Shown here in pieces: positions 52,256 through 61,374 of a DNA stretch of 64,000 nt. Origin of the DNA: Leptospira venezuelensis (GTDB taxonomy: Bacteria; Spirochaetota; Leptospiria; Leptospirales; Leptospiraceae); contig NZ_NETS01000008.1 of assembly GCF_002150035.1 (NCBI RefSeq), positions 596,272-660,271 of the forward strand. The letters are read 5' to 3'. Position numbers and translations under genes: made by a program. Numbering within the stretch: position 1 is the stretch's first letter; each line of letters starts with the position of its first letter. The notes under the pieces were generated by a model, which did no database searches, had not been told where the DNA came from, and was given only the letters and a program-made list of their open reading frames with translations.

Positions 52256-53107
52256 ATGAAAATATTCGTTTATGGTGGAGCAGGACAGATCTCCAGTTCC
52301 GTAATTTCTAAACTATTGGAACTAGGGCATGAAGTGTATGCAGGCACCAGAAATCCAGATGCAGGCAAAAAACTTTCAGGACTACATTGGGTATTTGCAG
52401 ATGCAACCCAACCAACAAAAGGAACTGAAATTTTGGAGAAAGTGGAGAGAGCCTTCTTCATTTCTCCCCCAGGATACACCGACCAATATTCGGTATTAAG
52501 CCCTTGGTTTGAAAAAGCAAAAGTTTCTTCCTTGAAAAAGGTAGTCTTGATGAGCGCGATGGGTGTAGACTTCGCCCCTCCTGAGGCCCCATTCAGAAAA
52601 TTAGAGATCAGTTTAGAAAACTCTGGAGTTCCTTATACGATCTTAAGACCAAATTGGTTTATGCAGAATTTTCAAACTTATTGGCTTTCCGGGATTTTGA
52701 AAGATAAGAAGATATTCTTCCCCGCAGGAAATGCAAAAACTAGCTTCATTCATACGGATGATATATCTTCATCTGTGGTTTCTGCTCTTCTGAATGATCA
52801 GTTCAACGGAAAAGGTATTACCTTAACCGGGAAAGAAGCTCTAACTCATGAAGAAGTAGCCGAAAAGATTTCTAAACATACCGGTCTAAAGGTAAGTTAC
52901 TCTGACATCAGTCCTGAGACATTCAAAACAAATCTTTTACAAGCCGGTGTACCAGAAGATTATGCAAGTTTTATGGTATTCATCGCTGGAGCGCTGAAAG
53001 AAGGTCATTCTTCTCCTATACTAAATACCGTTCGGGAGATTACAGGAAAAGATCCTATCTCTTTTGATGAGTATGCAGAGCAAAACAAAAAGGTTTGGTT
53101 GAATTAA
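52256..53107 (+). CDS. NmrA-like NAD(P)-binding oxidoreductase
   Basis: 283 residues, atypical short-chain dehydrogenase of the NmrA/quinone reductase-like group. The dinucleotide motif G-G-A-G-Q-I is at residues 7-12, followed by A-G-T-R-N-P (about 28-33), which suggests NADPH. The middle contains V-V-L-M-S-A-M-G-V-D and the later L-R-P-N-W-F-M-Q-N. These proteins act as quinone reductases, redox sensors or isoflavone-like reductases. AGGAGA is 10 bases upstream. The divergent AraC-type gene is likely its regulator. A stable inverted repeat follows the stop codon. Confidence 0.85.
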   Translation: MKIFVYGGAGQISSSVISKLLELGHEVYAGTRNPDAGKKLSGLHWVFADATQPTKGTEILEKVERAFFISPPGYTDQYSVLSPWFEKAKVSSLKKVVLMSAMGVDFAPPEAPFRKLEISLENSGVPYTILRPNWFMQNFQTYWLSGILKDKKIFFPAGNAKTSFIHTDDISSSVVSALLNDQFNGKGITLTGKEALTHEEVAEKISKHTGLKVSYSDISPETFKTNLLQAGVPEDYASFMVFIAGALKEGHSSPILNTVREITGKDPISFDEYAEQNKKVWLN

Positions 53108-53116
53108 AATCTTCTC

Positions 53117-53164
53117 TTGTTCGACCTTAACCGAGACATCTTTAGATCGATTAAGGTTGAACAA
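53117..53164. repeat. 14-bp inverted repeat downstream of the NmrA gene
   Basis: TTGTTCGACCTTAA (53117-53130) and TTAAGGTTGAACAA (53151-53164) are inverted copies with one G-T wobble and a 20-base spacer. There is no T run after it, so it is more likely an operator or processing hairpin than a simple terminator. The remaining region to 53399 (about 235 bases) is AT-rich, with a lone TTGACA at 53360 and no convincing -10; the second SpoIIE gene starts at 53400. Confidence 0.55.
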
Positions 53165-53399
53165 ATGTTACAAAGTCCAAAATCACCTAATTACAAAAAG
53201 TCGGAGTAAAAAATAGCACGAAAGCCTTAGTGCATATAGCAATTTAGAATAAATTTTGAAACAGATTTGAAATGTTTTTCTTTTGTCGATCAAACGCTCG
53301 ATAAAAATCTAAAATAGCGGCCTCTGGTGTTGCTATTTATCACGTATTCAGTAATCCTCTTGACATTTAGTCGATTATGCAAAATCTAACAAGTCCGAT

Positions 53400-56378
53400 A
53401 TGGAAGCCTCCATTCTTTTCTCCCATCATGCAAGCGGAGTTTTCTCCTTATTCCTTTTAACCTTCGTTCTGAGCGGATTCTTGATATTCAAGAAGAACAG
53501 GACATTACCAACATATTATTTAATCATAATGTATATGGGATATGGGATCATGTTCTTAGGTTACTTTCTCTCTTATTCCATATTTAATCCGTTAGCCGCT
53601 TACCATAGATACCTTACAGTTTTTGTGATCTTCGGGATCGTAGGATTTATAGGCTTCTGTTACAATTTTCCACGAAATATTTATCCAAAGGAATCCAAGA
53701 TCGTCATTCCTTTAAGTTTGGTAATCGCTTTAGCGGCTTGGATTCATTTTATTATCAAAACTACCGGAATGGAAAAGATTTATCTATTCTCGGCCCACCA
53801 TTATAGTTTTGACTTTGGAAGAGAGGCGAGTTTTGCAATTCTTTTGTGTTTCATAATCAGCACTGTTATTCTTATCCGGAAAACTATACACTTTTCTCGT
53901 TATACAGGTATATTCCAAAGATGGAATACTGCGGTTAGCTCTTCAGCTCTCCCCATTCGTGTTCTAGTAAAGACTCTTTTATTTCTTCCTCTAAATTTCA
54001 TGAGGATCCTCCTTCCAGCCAGAAAAGAAGGGATTGCATTAAGAGCATTTTTAGGGACTGTTATCTTAAACATTTTAAATGCTTACAATAACGTATTGAA
54101 CAAGTCCGGAGTTCTATCTTACGACACTTATGCAATCACATATTTCATACTATCAGTAATTACGATATTTTTTATACAAAGCGCCTACTTGAATCACTCA
54201 CCAGAACCCACAAGTTTTATGGGAAAAATTCTCTCGAGTGCAGTCGTTACTGTCGTACTAGCTTTAGGAGCAATTAGTTATATTACGTTATTCTCAACAG
54301 ATAGATCTATCGAAAAAGAAGATTTAGTTGAGATGAATTCGGTAAAAACCGAGATCCGAAATGGAGACACAAATTTTCCCCCAAATGTAAGATACGTTTT
54401 ATCTCGCCCAGTTGGGCCGGGAATATTTGACCATAAATATGAGATCCTTTTTTCAAAAGACGGTTTAAATCAAACCATCCTAAAAGAAGGAGAGAAGTAT
54501 TACAAAAGTCAGCAGCTTAAAGAAGCGATTGAAAAGAATAAAAAGATCCATAAAGGAAAATCTGAATCCGAATTAGAAACAATCACTCTCAAGGAAATGA
54601 AAGAAACAAATCTTCCTTTAAACTCTAGACTTTATAGAGTCGCAGGAGACTTTTATATCCATTATGATTTCGTAATTGGTCAAACAAGATATGAAGTCGG
54701 GTTTGCTTATGCAGAATTTAGACAAGTGATCCATGATGTTGCTCGCTGGTTAATTCTGATAATCCTTGGGACTACTCTCTTTATATTGATCGCCTTCCCG
54801 ATCTTACTCCGAATGAGTTTGATCCATCCTCTTAATAATCTATTAGCAGGTGTAGAGAAGGTGAATCATGGAGATCTAAATGTAAACGTCCCGATCAAGG
54901 CAATGGACGAGATTGGCTTTCTGTCATTGTCATTCAACTCGATGGTGGATTCTATCCGAGGCGCAAGAGAACAATTGCAGGAACATGCAGATCATTTGGA
55001 AGAAAAAGTAGAAGAGCGCACAAAAGAAGTCCAAGAAAAAATGGAAGAAGTCCAAAGACTGAAAATCCAACAAGATGGGGACTATTTCTTAACTTCTCTT
55101 CTCGCAAAACCTCTTTTTTATAATGCAAACAAGTCTTCTAAAATCAATACCAGCTTTCTTATTAGACAAAAGAAATATTTCGAATTTCGCAATAAGCAAG
55201 GAGAACTTGGAGGAGATATCTGCTTAACCGGAAATTTAAGATTAGGAACTCCTGATAATTACAAAAAATTCACCATGGCAATGAATGGCGACGCTATGGG
55301 AAAATCAATGCAAGGAGCTGGAGGCTCCTTAGTCATGGGAGTTGTAATGAACTCGATCATGGCAAGATCTGCCGCCAATAAAAGAGTTCTTTCTAAAACC
55401 CCTGAAGAATGGCTAACCGAGACCTATCTGGAAATCCATTCTGTTTTCAAAAGTTTCGACGGAACTATGGTCATCTCGGCTACAGTTGCATTGATCGACG
55501 ACGAAACAGGCGAAATGTTCTACTGGAACGCAGAACATCCATTCTCCGTTTTATATAGAGACGGGAAGGCTTCATTTATAGAAAATACATTAGAACTTCG
55601 TAAATTAGGATTAGATTCAGAATTCGAGTTCAAGGTGAAAAAATTCCAGCTTCATCCTGGAGATCTAATTATATTAGCTTCCGATGGGAGAGACGATCTT
55701 CTATTATCCATACAGAACGGAAAAAGGATTATCAACGAAGACGAAAACGTTTTCTTAGATGTGGTAGAAAAATCTCACGGTGATATCAAATCCATCGAAA
55801 AGAATATCCGAAGCATTGGAGAAGTCATCGATGACCTCTCTATCCTAAGGATCGGCTTCCAAGAAGTAAATGTACCTTCAATAGAACAGGGAGAAGATCG
55901 AAATGATTTTGCAGATAAGGTAGTTCTGCAAAGTCTTTATAAAGAAGGAAAAGAATTATATCGAAATGGTGAGGCTCAAAAAGCGATCTCCATTCTTTTG
56001 GATGCATATGCAACAGATAATAATAACCAGAAATTGAACAAACTACTCGGTTTGATCAGCTTTAAGGAAAAAGATTATCCGTTAGCAGTAAAAGTTCTAA
56101 GTAAATATCTAACTCAGGACCCAGATACAGCAGAACTTTGGTATTATCTTTCTATTGCAGAAAAACGTATCGGCAACTTAGCACAATCCTTAGAAGCGGC
56201 AATGATGGTAAATCAAATGCAGCCTATGAATGTGCAAAATCTGGTACATCTTTCAGATCTAAATCGACTTTTAGGAAACAGGGAAGAAGCCATCGGCTTC
56301 ACAAAATCCGCAGAAGAGATAGATCCTGAGAATAAGAATATTCGAAAACTCAAAAGATTATTAGAGATGGAACCTTAA
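53400..56378 (+). CDS. membrane SpoIIE-type PP2C phosphatase with HAMP and TPR, paralogue
   Basis: 992 residues with the same plan as the protein at 43842: several membrane helices in the first 290 residues, an extracytoplasmic part (about 300-440), a helix, HAMP (about 465-520), a coiled coil (about 520-560), a SpoIIE/PP2C domain (about 560-830) and TPR-like repeats (about 850-990). D631 is in N-G-D-A-M-G-K-S, and the shared G-K-S-M-Q-G-A-G-G, N-A-E-H-P and L-Y-R-D-G segments show close descent. The sensor regions are much less alike than the phosphatase core, suggesting two sensors that converge on one type of target. No ribosome binding site is visible before the ATG. Confidence 0.9.
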   Translation: MEASILFSHHASGVFSLFLLTFVLSGFLIFKKNRTLPTYYLIIMYMGYGIMFLGYFLSYSIFNPLAAYHRYLTVFVIFGIVGFIGFCYNFPRNIYPKESKIVIPLSLVIALAAWIHFIIKTTGMEKIYLFSAHHYSFDFGREASFAILLCFIISTVILIRKTIHFSRYTGIFQRWNTAVSSSALPIRVLVKTLLFLPLNFMRILLPARKEGIALRAFLGTVILNILNAYNNVLNKSGVLSYDTYAITYFILSVITIFFIQSAYLNHSPEPTSFMGKILSSAVVTVVLALGAISYITLFSTDRSIEKEDLVEMNSVKTEIRNGDTNFPPNVRYVLSRPVGPGIFDHKYEILFSKDGLNQTILKEGEKYYKSQQLKEAIEKNKKIHKGKSESELETITLKEMKETNLPLNSRLYRVAGDFYIHYDFVIGQTRYEVGFAYAEFRQVIHDVARWLILIILGTTLFILIAFPILLRMSLIHPLNNLLAGVEKVNHGDLNVNVPIKAMDEIGFLSLSFNSMVDSIRGAREQLQEHADHLEEKVEERTKEVQEKMEEVQRLKIQQDGDYFLTSLLAKPLFYNANKSSKINTSFLIRQKKYFEFRNKQGELGGDICLTGNLRLGTPDNYKKFTMAMNGDAMGKSMQGAGGSLVMGVVMNSIMARSAANKRVLSKTPEEWLTETYLEIHSVFKSFDGTMVISATVALIDDETGEMFYWNAEHPFSVLYRDGKASFIENTLELRKLGLDSEFEFKVKKFQLHPGDLIILASDGRDDLLLSIQNGKRIINEDENVFLDVVEKSHGDIKSIEKNIRSIGEVIDDLSILRIGFQEVNVPSIEQGEDRNDFADKVVLQSLYKEGKELYRNGEAQKAISILLDAYATDNNNQKLNKLLGLISFKEKDYPLAVKVLSKYLTQDPDTAELWYYLSIAEKRIGNLAQSLEAAMMVNQMQPMNVQNLVHLSDLNRLLGNREEAIGFTKSAEEIDPENKNIRKLKRLLEMEP

Positions 56379-56390
56379 ACTTATCCTCTT

Positions 56391-57146
56391 TTAATTCCAA
56401 GGATCTCTGAAAACCTCGAAATAGATCGAAATGAAAGTCCAGAGACTTAGAGTAAAAAGGAAAGAATCGAATCGATCAAGAAAACCTCCATGCCCGGGAA
56501 GTACGGAAGAAAAATCTTTTATCGAAACTTTTCTCTTGATCCAGCTTGCAGCCAAATCTCCGGTTAAAGCTAAAAATCCGAAAAGAGGAAGAATCCAAAT
56601 ACATTTCCAAGAAAAATTTCCCCAAAAGGAAAACACGAATCCGGAAAATAGAAAAAGATAAGATAACCCTCCCATAAATCCTTCCCAAGTTTTATTTGGG
56701 CTAATCCTAGGAGCAATTTTTGTATTTCCAAAACTTTGACCTACGATCTGACTAAAGGCATCAAATCCAGCGATTCCTAAATACAACCATAAACACAATT
56801 TAGGTGAGAGGATCGAATACGAAAAACATGCTAATATCCCTAATAGTAGAAACATTCCTAAAACGGAAAAAAATTGGACAGGTCTTCCAATAGAAAGAGT
56901 TTGAATAAGTTCAATACCTCCAAGCAACAAAAGAAGCAGAATAAATCCGAGCCAGAAATACCCGCCACATATGGCAAATAAGGAGGACAAGGAAACAATG
57001 AAAGCATAAGACCAATACTTTCGAAATCTCAAAGCCCTTTCTTCTTTCGAACGCCCTTTGGATGAATGAAAAAACCAAACCCCTCCTACCAAAAAGCCGA
57101 AAATTACAAAACCTAAAACAGGTAAAGATTCCTTATCTAGGGCCAT
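56391..57146 (-). CDS. cdsA: phosphatidate cytidylyltransferase CdsA
   Basis: 251 residues, seven to eight membrane helices. The CdsA signature region carries K-T-W-E-G-F-M-G-G (about 152-160) and G-D-L-A-A-S-W-I-K-R, then K-D-F-S-S-V-L-P-G-H-G-G-F-L-D-R-F-D near the C-terminus (key residues; the aspartates bind Mg2+). It makes CDP-diacylglycerol from phosphatidate and CTP. The first codon lies within the last 14 bases of the lipid kinase gene, so the two are coupled. Last gene of the four-gene lipid operon. A second housekeeping copy elsewhere cannot be excluded. Confidence 0.93.
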   Translation of the reverse strand: MALDKESLPVLGFVIFGFLVGGVWFFHSSKGRSKEERALRFRKYWSYAFIVSLSSLFAICGGYFWLGFILLLLLLGGIELIQTLSIGRPVQFFSVLGMFLLLGILACFSYSILSPKLCLWLYLGIAGFDAFSQIVGQSFGNTKIAPRISPNKTWEGFMGGLSYLFLFSGFVFSFWGNFSWKCIWILPLFGFLALTGDLAASWIKRKVSIKDFSSVLPGHGGFLDRFDSFLFTLSLWTFISIYFEVFRDPWN

Positions 57147-58011
57147 ACAACCTCAAAGACTCGCGGAGAACTTTTACAGAAAAAGAAATTACGTTTTTAT
57201 AAATTTCGCCATCTACCATAAGGATCTCAGGAGATTCGAAATTTACTACTACTGAATTTACTTGAAAAGGAGCCTTTGGTTCATAAAAGTATTTTCGAGA
57301 AAGAACGGAAAGATTATGTATAGTCTGTCCGAAAATTCCAGAGTTCAGTTCCAAAACTTCTAATTTTCCATCATTTGCTTTTGCATTTGGAAATGCCAAA
57401 AAATTCGCGACATGTCTGGTGTTATTCAGAATACATCCTGTTAAAGGAATTCTGTTTGTAGGCTCGCTGTCATAAGATACTTCATATATTTTTCTTTTCT
57501 GAAAAAATACTCCAATACCGGCCGCCACAGGATAACAATATTTCTTTAATTTTTTGAATCTGGAGTTTGCGATTTCAGTAACTGCAGCGGGAAAGCCAAA
57601 GGAAATCGTACTTGCGGAATAACATAGAAAAGTTTCTTCCTTTGTCCTAACGTCTATTTGCAATAGATCTAATATAGCGTCCTTTGTTAGGCTCAAGTTC
57701 TCTTCTTTACGGTTCCATTTTTCCCAACCGAAATCTCTCGCTAAAGAATTCCCTGTTCCAGCTGGGATCAAGCGTATCTTAGGAAAGGGAGGTTTTAAAG
57801 AAGAGAGCACTTCATGTAAAGTTCCATCCCCTCCGACAACGATGATCTCAGAATTGTTTCTTTCCTTTTGGGCTAGATTTTTTGCATGCCCCGGAAATTG
57901 AGTCTCCAAAAGCCGTATTCCCTCATTCTCTAGTCTTGACCGGACTAATGAATCAATCGCCGATTTTTCCTTGCGAAGTTTTCCATTTACAATCGCAACC
58001 GAATTTCCCAT
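57133..58011 (-). CDS. diacylglycerol/lipid kinase (YegS/BmrU family)
   Basis: 292 residues. The catalytic signatures of the DAGK family are clear: V-V-G-G-D-G-T-L-H-E-V (about 57-67) and I-P-A-G-T-G-N-S-L-A-R-D (about 81-92), with the C-terminal V-D-G-E-I (about 270-274). It phosphorylates diacylglycerol or another lipid alcohol, here probably to feed phosphatidate to CdsA next to it. It begins right after the stop codon of the CDP-alcohol transferase and overlaps cdsA by 14 bases. No membrane helix; peripheral membrane enzyme. Confidence 0.9.
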   Translation of the reverse strand: MGNSVAIVNGKLRKEKSAIDSLVRSRLENEGIRLLETQFPGHAKNLAQKERNNSEIIVVGGDGTLHEVLSSLKPPFPKIRLIPAGTGNSLARDFGWEKWNRKEENLSLTKDAILDLLQIDVRTKEETFLCYSASTISFGFPAAVTEIANSRFKKLKKYCYPVAAGIGVFFQKRKIYEVSYDSEPTNRIPLTGCILNNTRHVANFLAFPNAKANDGKLEVLELNSGIFGQTIHNLSVLSRKYFYEPKAPFQVNSVVVNFESPEILMVDGEIYKNVISFSVKVLRESLRLYGPR

Positions 58012-58587
58012 TTAAATTTTCCTCTTTTCTTTTTGTATCCAATATAATCCACGCACATTAGAGCGAAGTTCGTCCAGTATTCTTAAGATGAGAATCTCTT
58101 CCGCATAAGCAAAACAACTCACGAAGAAAGAAATGTATACAATGGGAGAAAAGGTACCGAACCAAAATAGAGTCATAAATAATATCCCGATACAATAAGC
58201 GGCAACTCTACTCGCATAGGTATGAAAGCTAGAAATGGTTCGGAACTTCCATAAGGAATAAATCATCTCGCCAAAGTATAAGATTAAAACGATTGAGATC
58301 CAAATCCTATACTCGTAAAAAAATACTGGTTCGAAAGTTAATATACCCGCAATCCCAACGAAAAAAAGAAGAAGGTCTGCCCAAGAGTCCAATTTTGCTC
58401 CGAACTCAGATTGAAAACGAAAAATTCTCGCGATCAGTCCGTCTGCGATATCGCTTAATAAAGCGACAAAAAAAAGCCAAGAGAAAGAAAAGCGATCATT
58501 CTTATAAATCAAATAAGCAAGGAAGGGAAGAGTTAAAAAACGTAAAATCGTAATACAGTTTGGAATGTATTTGGTATAAGAAGTCAT
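58012..58587 (-). CDS. CDP-alcohol phosphatidyltransferase
   Basis: 191 residues with five to six membrane helices. The motif D-x2-D-G-x2-A-R-x8-G-x3-D-x3-D is complete: D-I-A-D-G-L-I-A-R, then G-A-K-L-D-S-W-A-D (about 46-71). These enzymes transfer the phosphatidyl group of CDP-diacylglycerol to an alcohol such as glycerol-3-phosphate, inositol, serine or choline; the alcohol cannot be told from the sequence. The start overlaps the desaturase stop by ATGA, and the stop abuts the kinase start. Confidence 0.92.
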   Translation of the reverse strand: MTSYTKYIPNCITILRFLTLPFLAYLIYKNDRFSFSWLFFVALLSDIADGLIARIFRFQSEFGAKLDSWADLLLFFVGIAGILTFEPVFFYEYRIWISIVLILYFGEMIYSLWKFRTISSFHTYASRVAAYCIGILFMTLFWFGTFSPIVYISFFVSCFAYAEEILILRILDELRSNVRGLYWIQKEKRKI

Positions 58588-59468
58588 TTAAGCTCCGAAG
58601 AAGATAATAAAGAAGCACCGTTTTCTTTTGTCGCCGCGTAGTGAATGTATTTTTTAGAAAAACAAATTCCCGCAAAACATTCAAAAATTGAAATATTCTT
58701 TTTCCTCTTTAGCAGTCCACGCGAAAGACTAAGCCAGGAAAGATTCGGATTTTCATGATGGATCTCATGATTCCCTATCCCAAACCCTAAGGGAAAATAG
58801 AATGTATTACTTTCTCTCTTCTCCGAATATCCTGTATGCTCGCACCAATGACGAAAACAACCCCAGAGGTTTGCAAAAAAGAATGTTCCGAAAATAAACC
58901 ATAGATTAGGCCGAAGCCAATTGAACAGAATTCCCGAAATGATAAAGGATAGAAGTAAGAAGAAAAAAGCCTCACGGGAAAAGCCAGGTCTATTATCTTT
59001 CCGGACAGCCACAGAAGAAGATTTCCAAAGCAAAGAAAAAATACTAGAGACCAATGGTAGGAATTCCAACAAAACATAAAGAATACGATTCTTTCTAAAC
59101 AATTCCAATTTCCACTTTGGCCATAACGGATCATCGGGAAGGTTTGTCTTTGCATGATGTTTTAGGTGAGAAAGCCTAAAAGGTTCTCCATAAAAAGGAA
59201 GAAAAACGAAAGCGCTTGCAAGATTCAAAATCAATCGATCGTATTTTGAACCGGTTAAATTTCTGTGAGTTCCTTCGTGAACAAGAAGTATCATCCAAGA
59301 GTGTAAGAATAAACCACTGATTGGAAGGATCCAAATCCCTCCGGAAATAAACATTTCGTGAAAGTATAAAAGAAATAGATACAGACAAGAAGCCAAGATC
59401 CCAGTATAAACCGGAATTCGCCAAAAAGATTTTCGTAATCGGCGATCTAATACTTCTTCGTAACTCAT
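58584..59468 (-). CDS. membrane fatty acid desaturase-like protein
   Basis: 294 residues with the three histidine boxes of membrane desaturases: H-E-G-T-H (about 79-83), H-L-K-H-H (about 111-115) and N-H-E-I-H-H (about 240-245), plus R-H-W-C-E-H (about 210-215). Four or more membrane helices surround them. It should introduce a double bond or hydroxyl in an acyl chain, using a di-iron centre. As first gene of the four-gene lipid operon it links acyl-chain modification to phospholipid synthesis. Related hydroxylases (carotenoid, sterol) have the same boxes, so the chain it acts on is inferred. Confidence 0.88.
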   Translation of the reverse strand: MSYEEVLDRRLRKSFWRIPVYTGILASCLYLFLLYFHEMFISGGIWILPISGLFLHSWMILLVHEGTHRNLTGSKYDRLILNLASAFVFLPFYGEPFRLSHLKHHAKTNLPDDPLWPKWKLELFRKNRILYVLLEFLPLVSSIFSLLWKSSSVAVRKDNRPGFSREAFFFLLLSFIISGILFNWLRPNLWFIFGTFFFANLWGCFRHWCEHTGYSEKRESNTFYFPLGFGIGNHEIHHENPNLSWLSLSRGLLKRKKNISIFECFAGICFSKKYIHYAATKENGASLLSSSELK

Positions 59469-59941
59469 AAAAAATTCCAGCTATTTCAATTATTTTTCAA
59501 GAATGCAGAAAGAGTGAAATACTTCATTCACATCTCACAATTAATCATTCTTCCTCTGGTAGAGCCAGAAAAAAGTTATATCTGACTAAGAATTTTCCTT
59601 TTTTTGAAGTTATTCGCCTTCGTTAGGCATCTTAAAGAATTTTTAAATAAAGAAAATGAGTAAGAATAACTTTACTTTAGATTATTTATGGTATTGTGAC
59701 TATTATATTTTCTGGAGGAAATAGATATTTAAAGGAGCCAACTGCATTCACTGCCTTTCCCGATTTGGTCTTTTTTTTTCAATGTCGACAAAGCCTTTCC
59801 ACCATTCAATAATGCTTGGATCGCATTTTGAAATACAGTGACAGTAAAAGACAATCGTAAAAGAAAGATTCTAAATTTTATTAATAAGGATATATGCAAA
59901 TATATCCCATTAGAGGTAAAGTCTAACGTAATATTAGTGAA
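59469..59941. other. AT-rich gene-free region
   Basis: 473 bases upstream of the lipid operon and downstream of the ankyrin gene. Very AT-rich, with several T runs. It contains CTGGAGG (59712-59718) and AAAGGAGCC (59732-59740), which look like ribosome binding sites, but neither has a start codon and an open frame behind it. The small plus-strand frame at 59838-60035 overlaps the ankyrin gene and begins with GTG; it is not believed. This may be a decayed gene, but no homology is visible to me. Confidence 0.55.
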
Positions 59942-60412
59942 TTACATTAAATATCTCTTGCCTAAATTATCTCTCTTCTCTGTATCTGCGCCGTTTGAGA
60001 TAAGAAGCTCAGAAATATCAGAGAGGCCATCGTAACTATAAGAAATATGTAATGGAGTCACACCTCTTGGATCGGAAACGTTTGGATCAGCTCCATGTTC
60101 CAATAAGATCTGTACAGGTTTAATTTTCCCGTTTTCCACAGCTTTATGAATAGGAAAAATCCCATTTCCGTCCGGGAGATTCGGATCCAACCCAGCGTTC
60201 AGCAAAGTTTCCAAATAAAACGGATCTTGGATCTCAGATGCACAAAAGCCGAGAAGGCCTTTAGTACATTCTTTTAGTTCTCCTTTATTGGGAATCAGGT
60301 CCAAAATTTTTCTGAAACCTTGTCTGTCTCCGTTTTCGATCTTAGAAAATAATTCCTTTCCTCTTTGTATCGTCTTACGATTTTCAACCCAGTTTGTAAT
60401 CCAATCTAGCAT
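59942..60412 (-). CDS. ankyrin-repeat protein
   Basis: 156 residues. Three ankyrin repeats are recognisable: G-L-D-P-N-L-P-D-G-N-G-I-F-P-I-H-K-A (about 73-90), G-A-D-P-N-V-S-D-P-R-G-V-T-P-L-H-I-S (about 105-122), and G-A-D-T-E-K-R-D-N-L-G (about 142-152). The N-terminal 60 residues are helical and not recognised. No signal peptide, so a cytoplasmic protein-protein adaptor is expected. No neighbour clearly belongs with it; it precedes the AT-rich gap and follows the hydrolase operon on the same strand after 60 bases. Confidence 0.85.
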   Translation of the reverse strand: MLDWITNWVENRKTIQRGKELFSKIENGDRQGFRKILDLIPNKGELKECTKGLLGFCASEIQDPFYLETLLNAGLDPNLPDGNGIFPIHKAVENGKIKPVQILLEHGADPNVSDPRGVTPLHISYSYDGLSDISELLISNGADTEKRDNLGKRYLM

Positions 60413-60472
60413 TTAATTCCCCGATCTATATTTAGAAAATAGACTGCCTCCATTCGGATTTTGATCTTACCT

Positions 60473-61363
60473 TTAGGGAGAATCTAAAAAATCTTGGACC
60501 AAAGCAGAGGTCAATTCGGGGTATCGATCCTTTCCTTGAGACATGATCGCCTCTCCTAAATAATCACCATGCCCTCCTGGCAAAATCAAAAGTCTTGCTT
60601 TGGGGATCATTCGAACCATTTCAACTGCGTGCTCCAATTTAGGGACATCTTTATCCCCAAGTAAGATTAAAGTTGGAATTCCAACAGTTCTAATATCTTT
60701 ATCGTTAAGATCTTTGAAATTACGCATTCTCGCAGCATCTTTCTCATACATAGTGTGCAATTTTTGAGGATCAGGATTTACTTTTAGAAAAGCTTCTTTA
60801 AGCGCCTGTGGCATATTTTCGAAAGTAGCATTCTTCATAAAATTCCAGAACAGAGGATATGCTCCTTCTCTCTTGGTAATTGAAGAGGCGAATATAAGTT
60901 TACGGACTAATTTCGGATATCGGATCGCGACATTCATGGCAACACTTGCGCCATTGCTAAAGCCGAAAATATCTGCTTGTTCTACTTTTAAGAACTTAAG
61001 AAGAGCAATCACATCTTCCGCAGAAGTTTCGAAACTTACAGGCGCATTTCTATCTGTAGTTCTTCCATGTCCTTGTTCATCTAGAGCGATCACTTTACGA
61101 TTTTGAGCGAGAAGAGGCAGAATCCGACTGTAAGTTACTTCTATCGTGGAACCTCCACCATTTAGTAGAACGAGCGGGATCCCGTCCTTCTTGCCATGGA
61201 TCTCATAATACATCTGGATATCTCTGATAGGAGCAAGACCCTTTTCGACTGCTTCAGATGTAATCGTGGGCGGTGTTTCGCGGAGTTGAAAAGGTTTTCC
61301 AGAGGAACAATCAACAACTAAAAATAGTATAAAAATATAATATGTAATCTTTGAAATTTTCAT
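60473..61363 (-). CDS. alpha/beta hydrolase lipoprotein
   Basis: 296 residues. The signal ends in V-V-D-C-S-S, a relaxed lipobox (cysteine 19). The alpha/beta hydrolase core follows: the oxyanion strand L-V-L-L-N-G-G-G, nucleophile G-F-S-N-G-A-S (about 136-142), the acid near L-I-L-L-G-D-K-D-V, and the catalytic histidine in G-G-H-G-D-Y-L-G (about 262-269). It could act as an esterase, lactonase or peroxidase-like enzyme on a small exogenous molecule, on the cell surface or periplasmic side. AAGGAG is 9 bases upstream. Third gene of the ArsR/SRPBCC operon. Confidence 0.87.
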   Translation of the reverse strand: MKISKITYYIFILFLVVDCSSGKPFQLRETPPTITSEAVEKGLAPIRDIQMYYEIHGKKDGIPLVLLNGGGSTIEVTYSRILPLLAQNRKVIALDEQGHGRTTDRNAPVSFETSAEDVIALLKFLKVEQADIFGFSNGASVAMNVAIRYPKLVRKLIFASSITKREGAYPLFWNFMKNATFENMPQALKEAFLKVNPDPQKLHTMYEKDAARMRNFKDLNDKDIRTVGIPTLILLGDKDVPKLEHAVEMVRMIPKARLLILPGGHGDYLGEAIMSQGKDRYPELTSALVQDFLDSP

Positions 61364-61374
61364 TACGGTTCTCC

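Noticed and set aside
53360..53388. Sigma-70 promoter starting with TTGACA before the second SpoIIE gene
   Set aside because: No acceptable -10 hexamer at 16-18 bases.
59838..60035. 65-residue plus-strand frame starting with GTG
   Set aside because: Overlaps the ankyrin gene and its C-terminal half is the antisense of it; no ribosome binding site.
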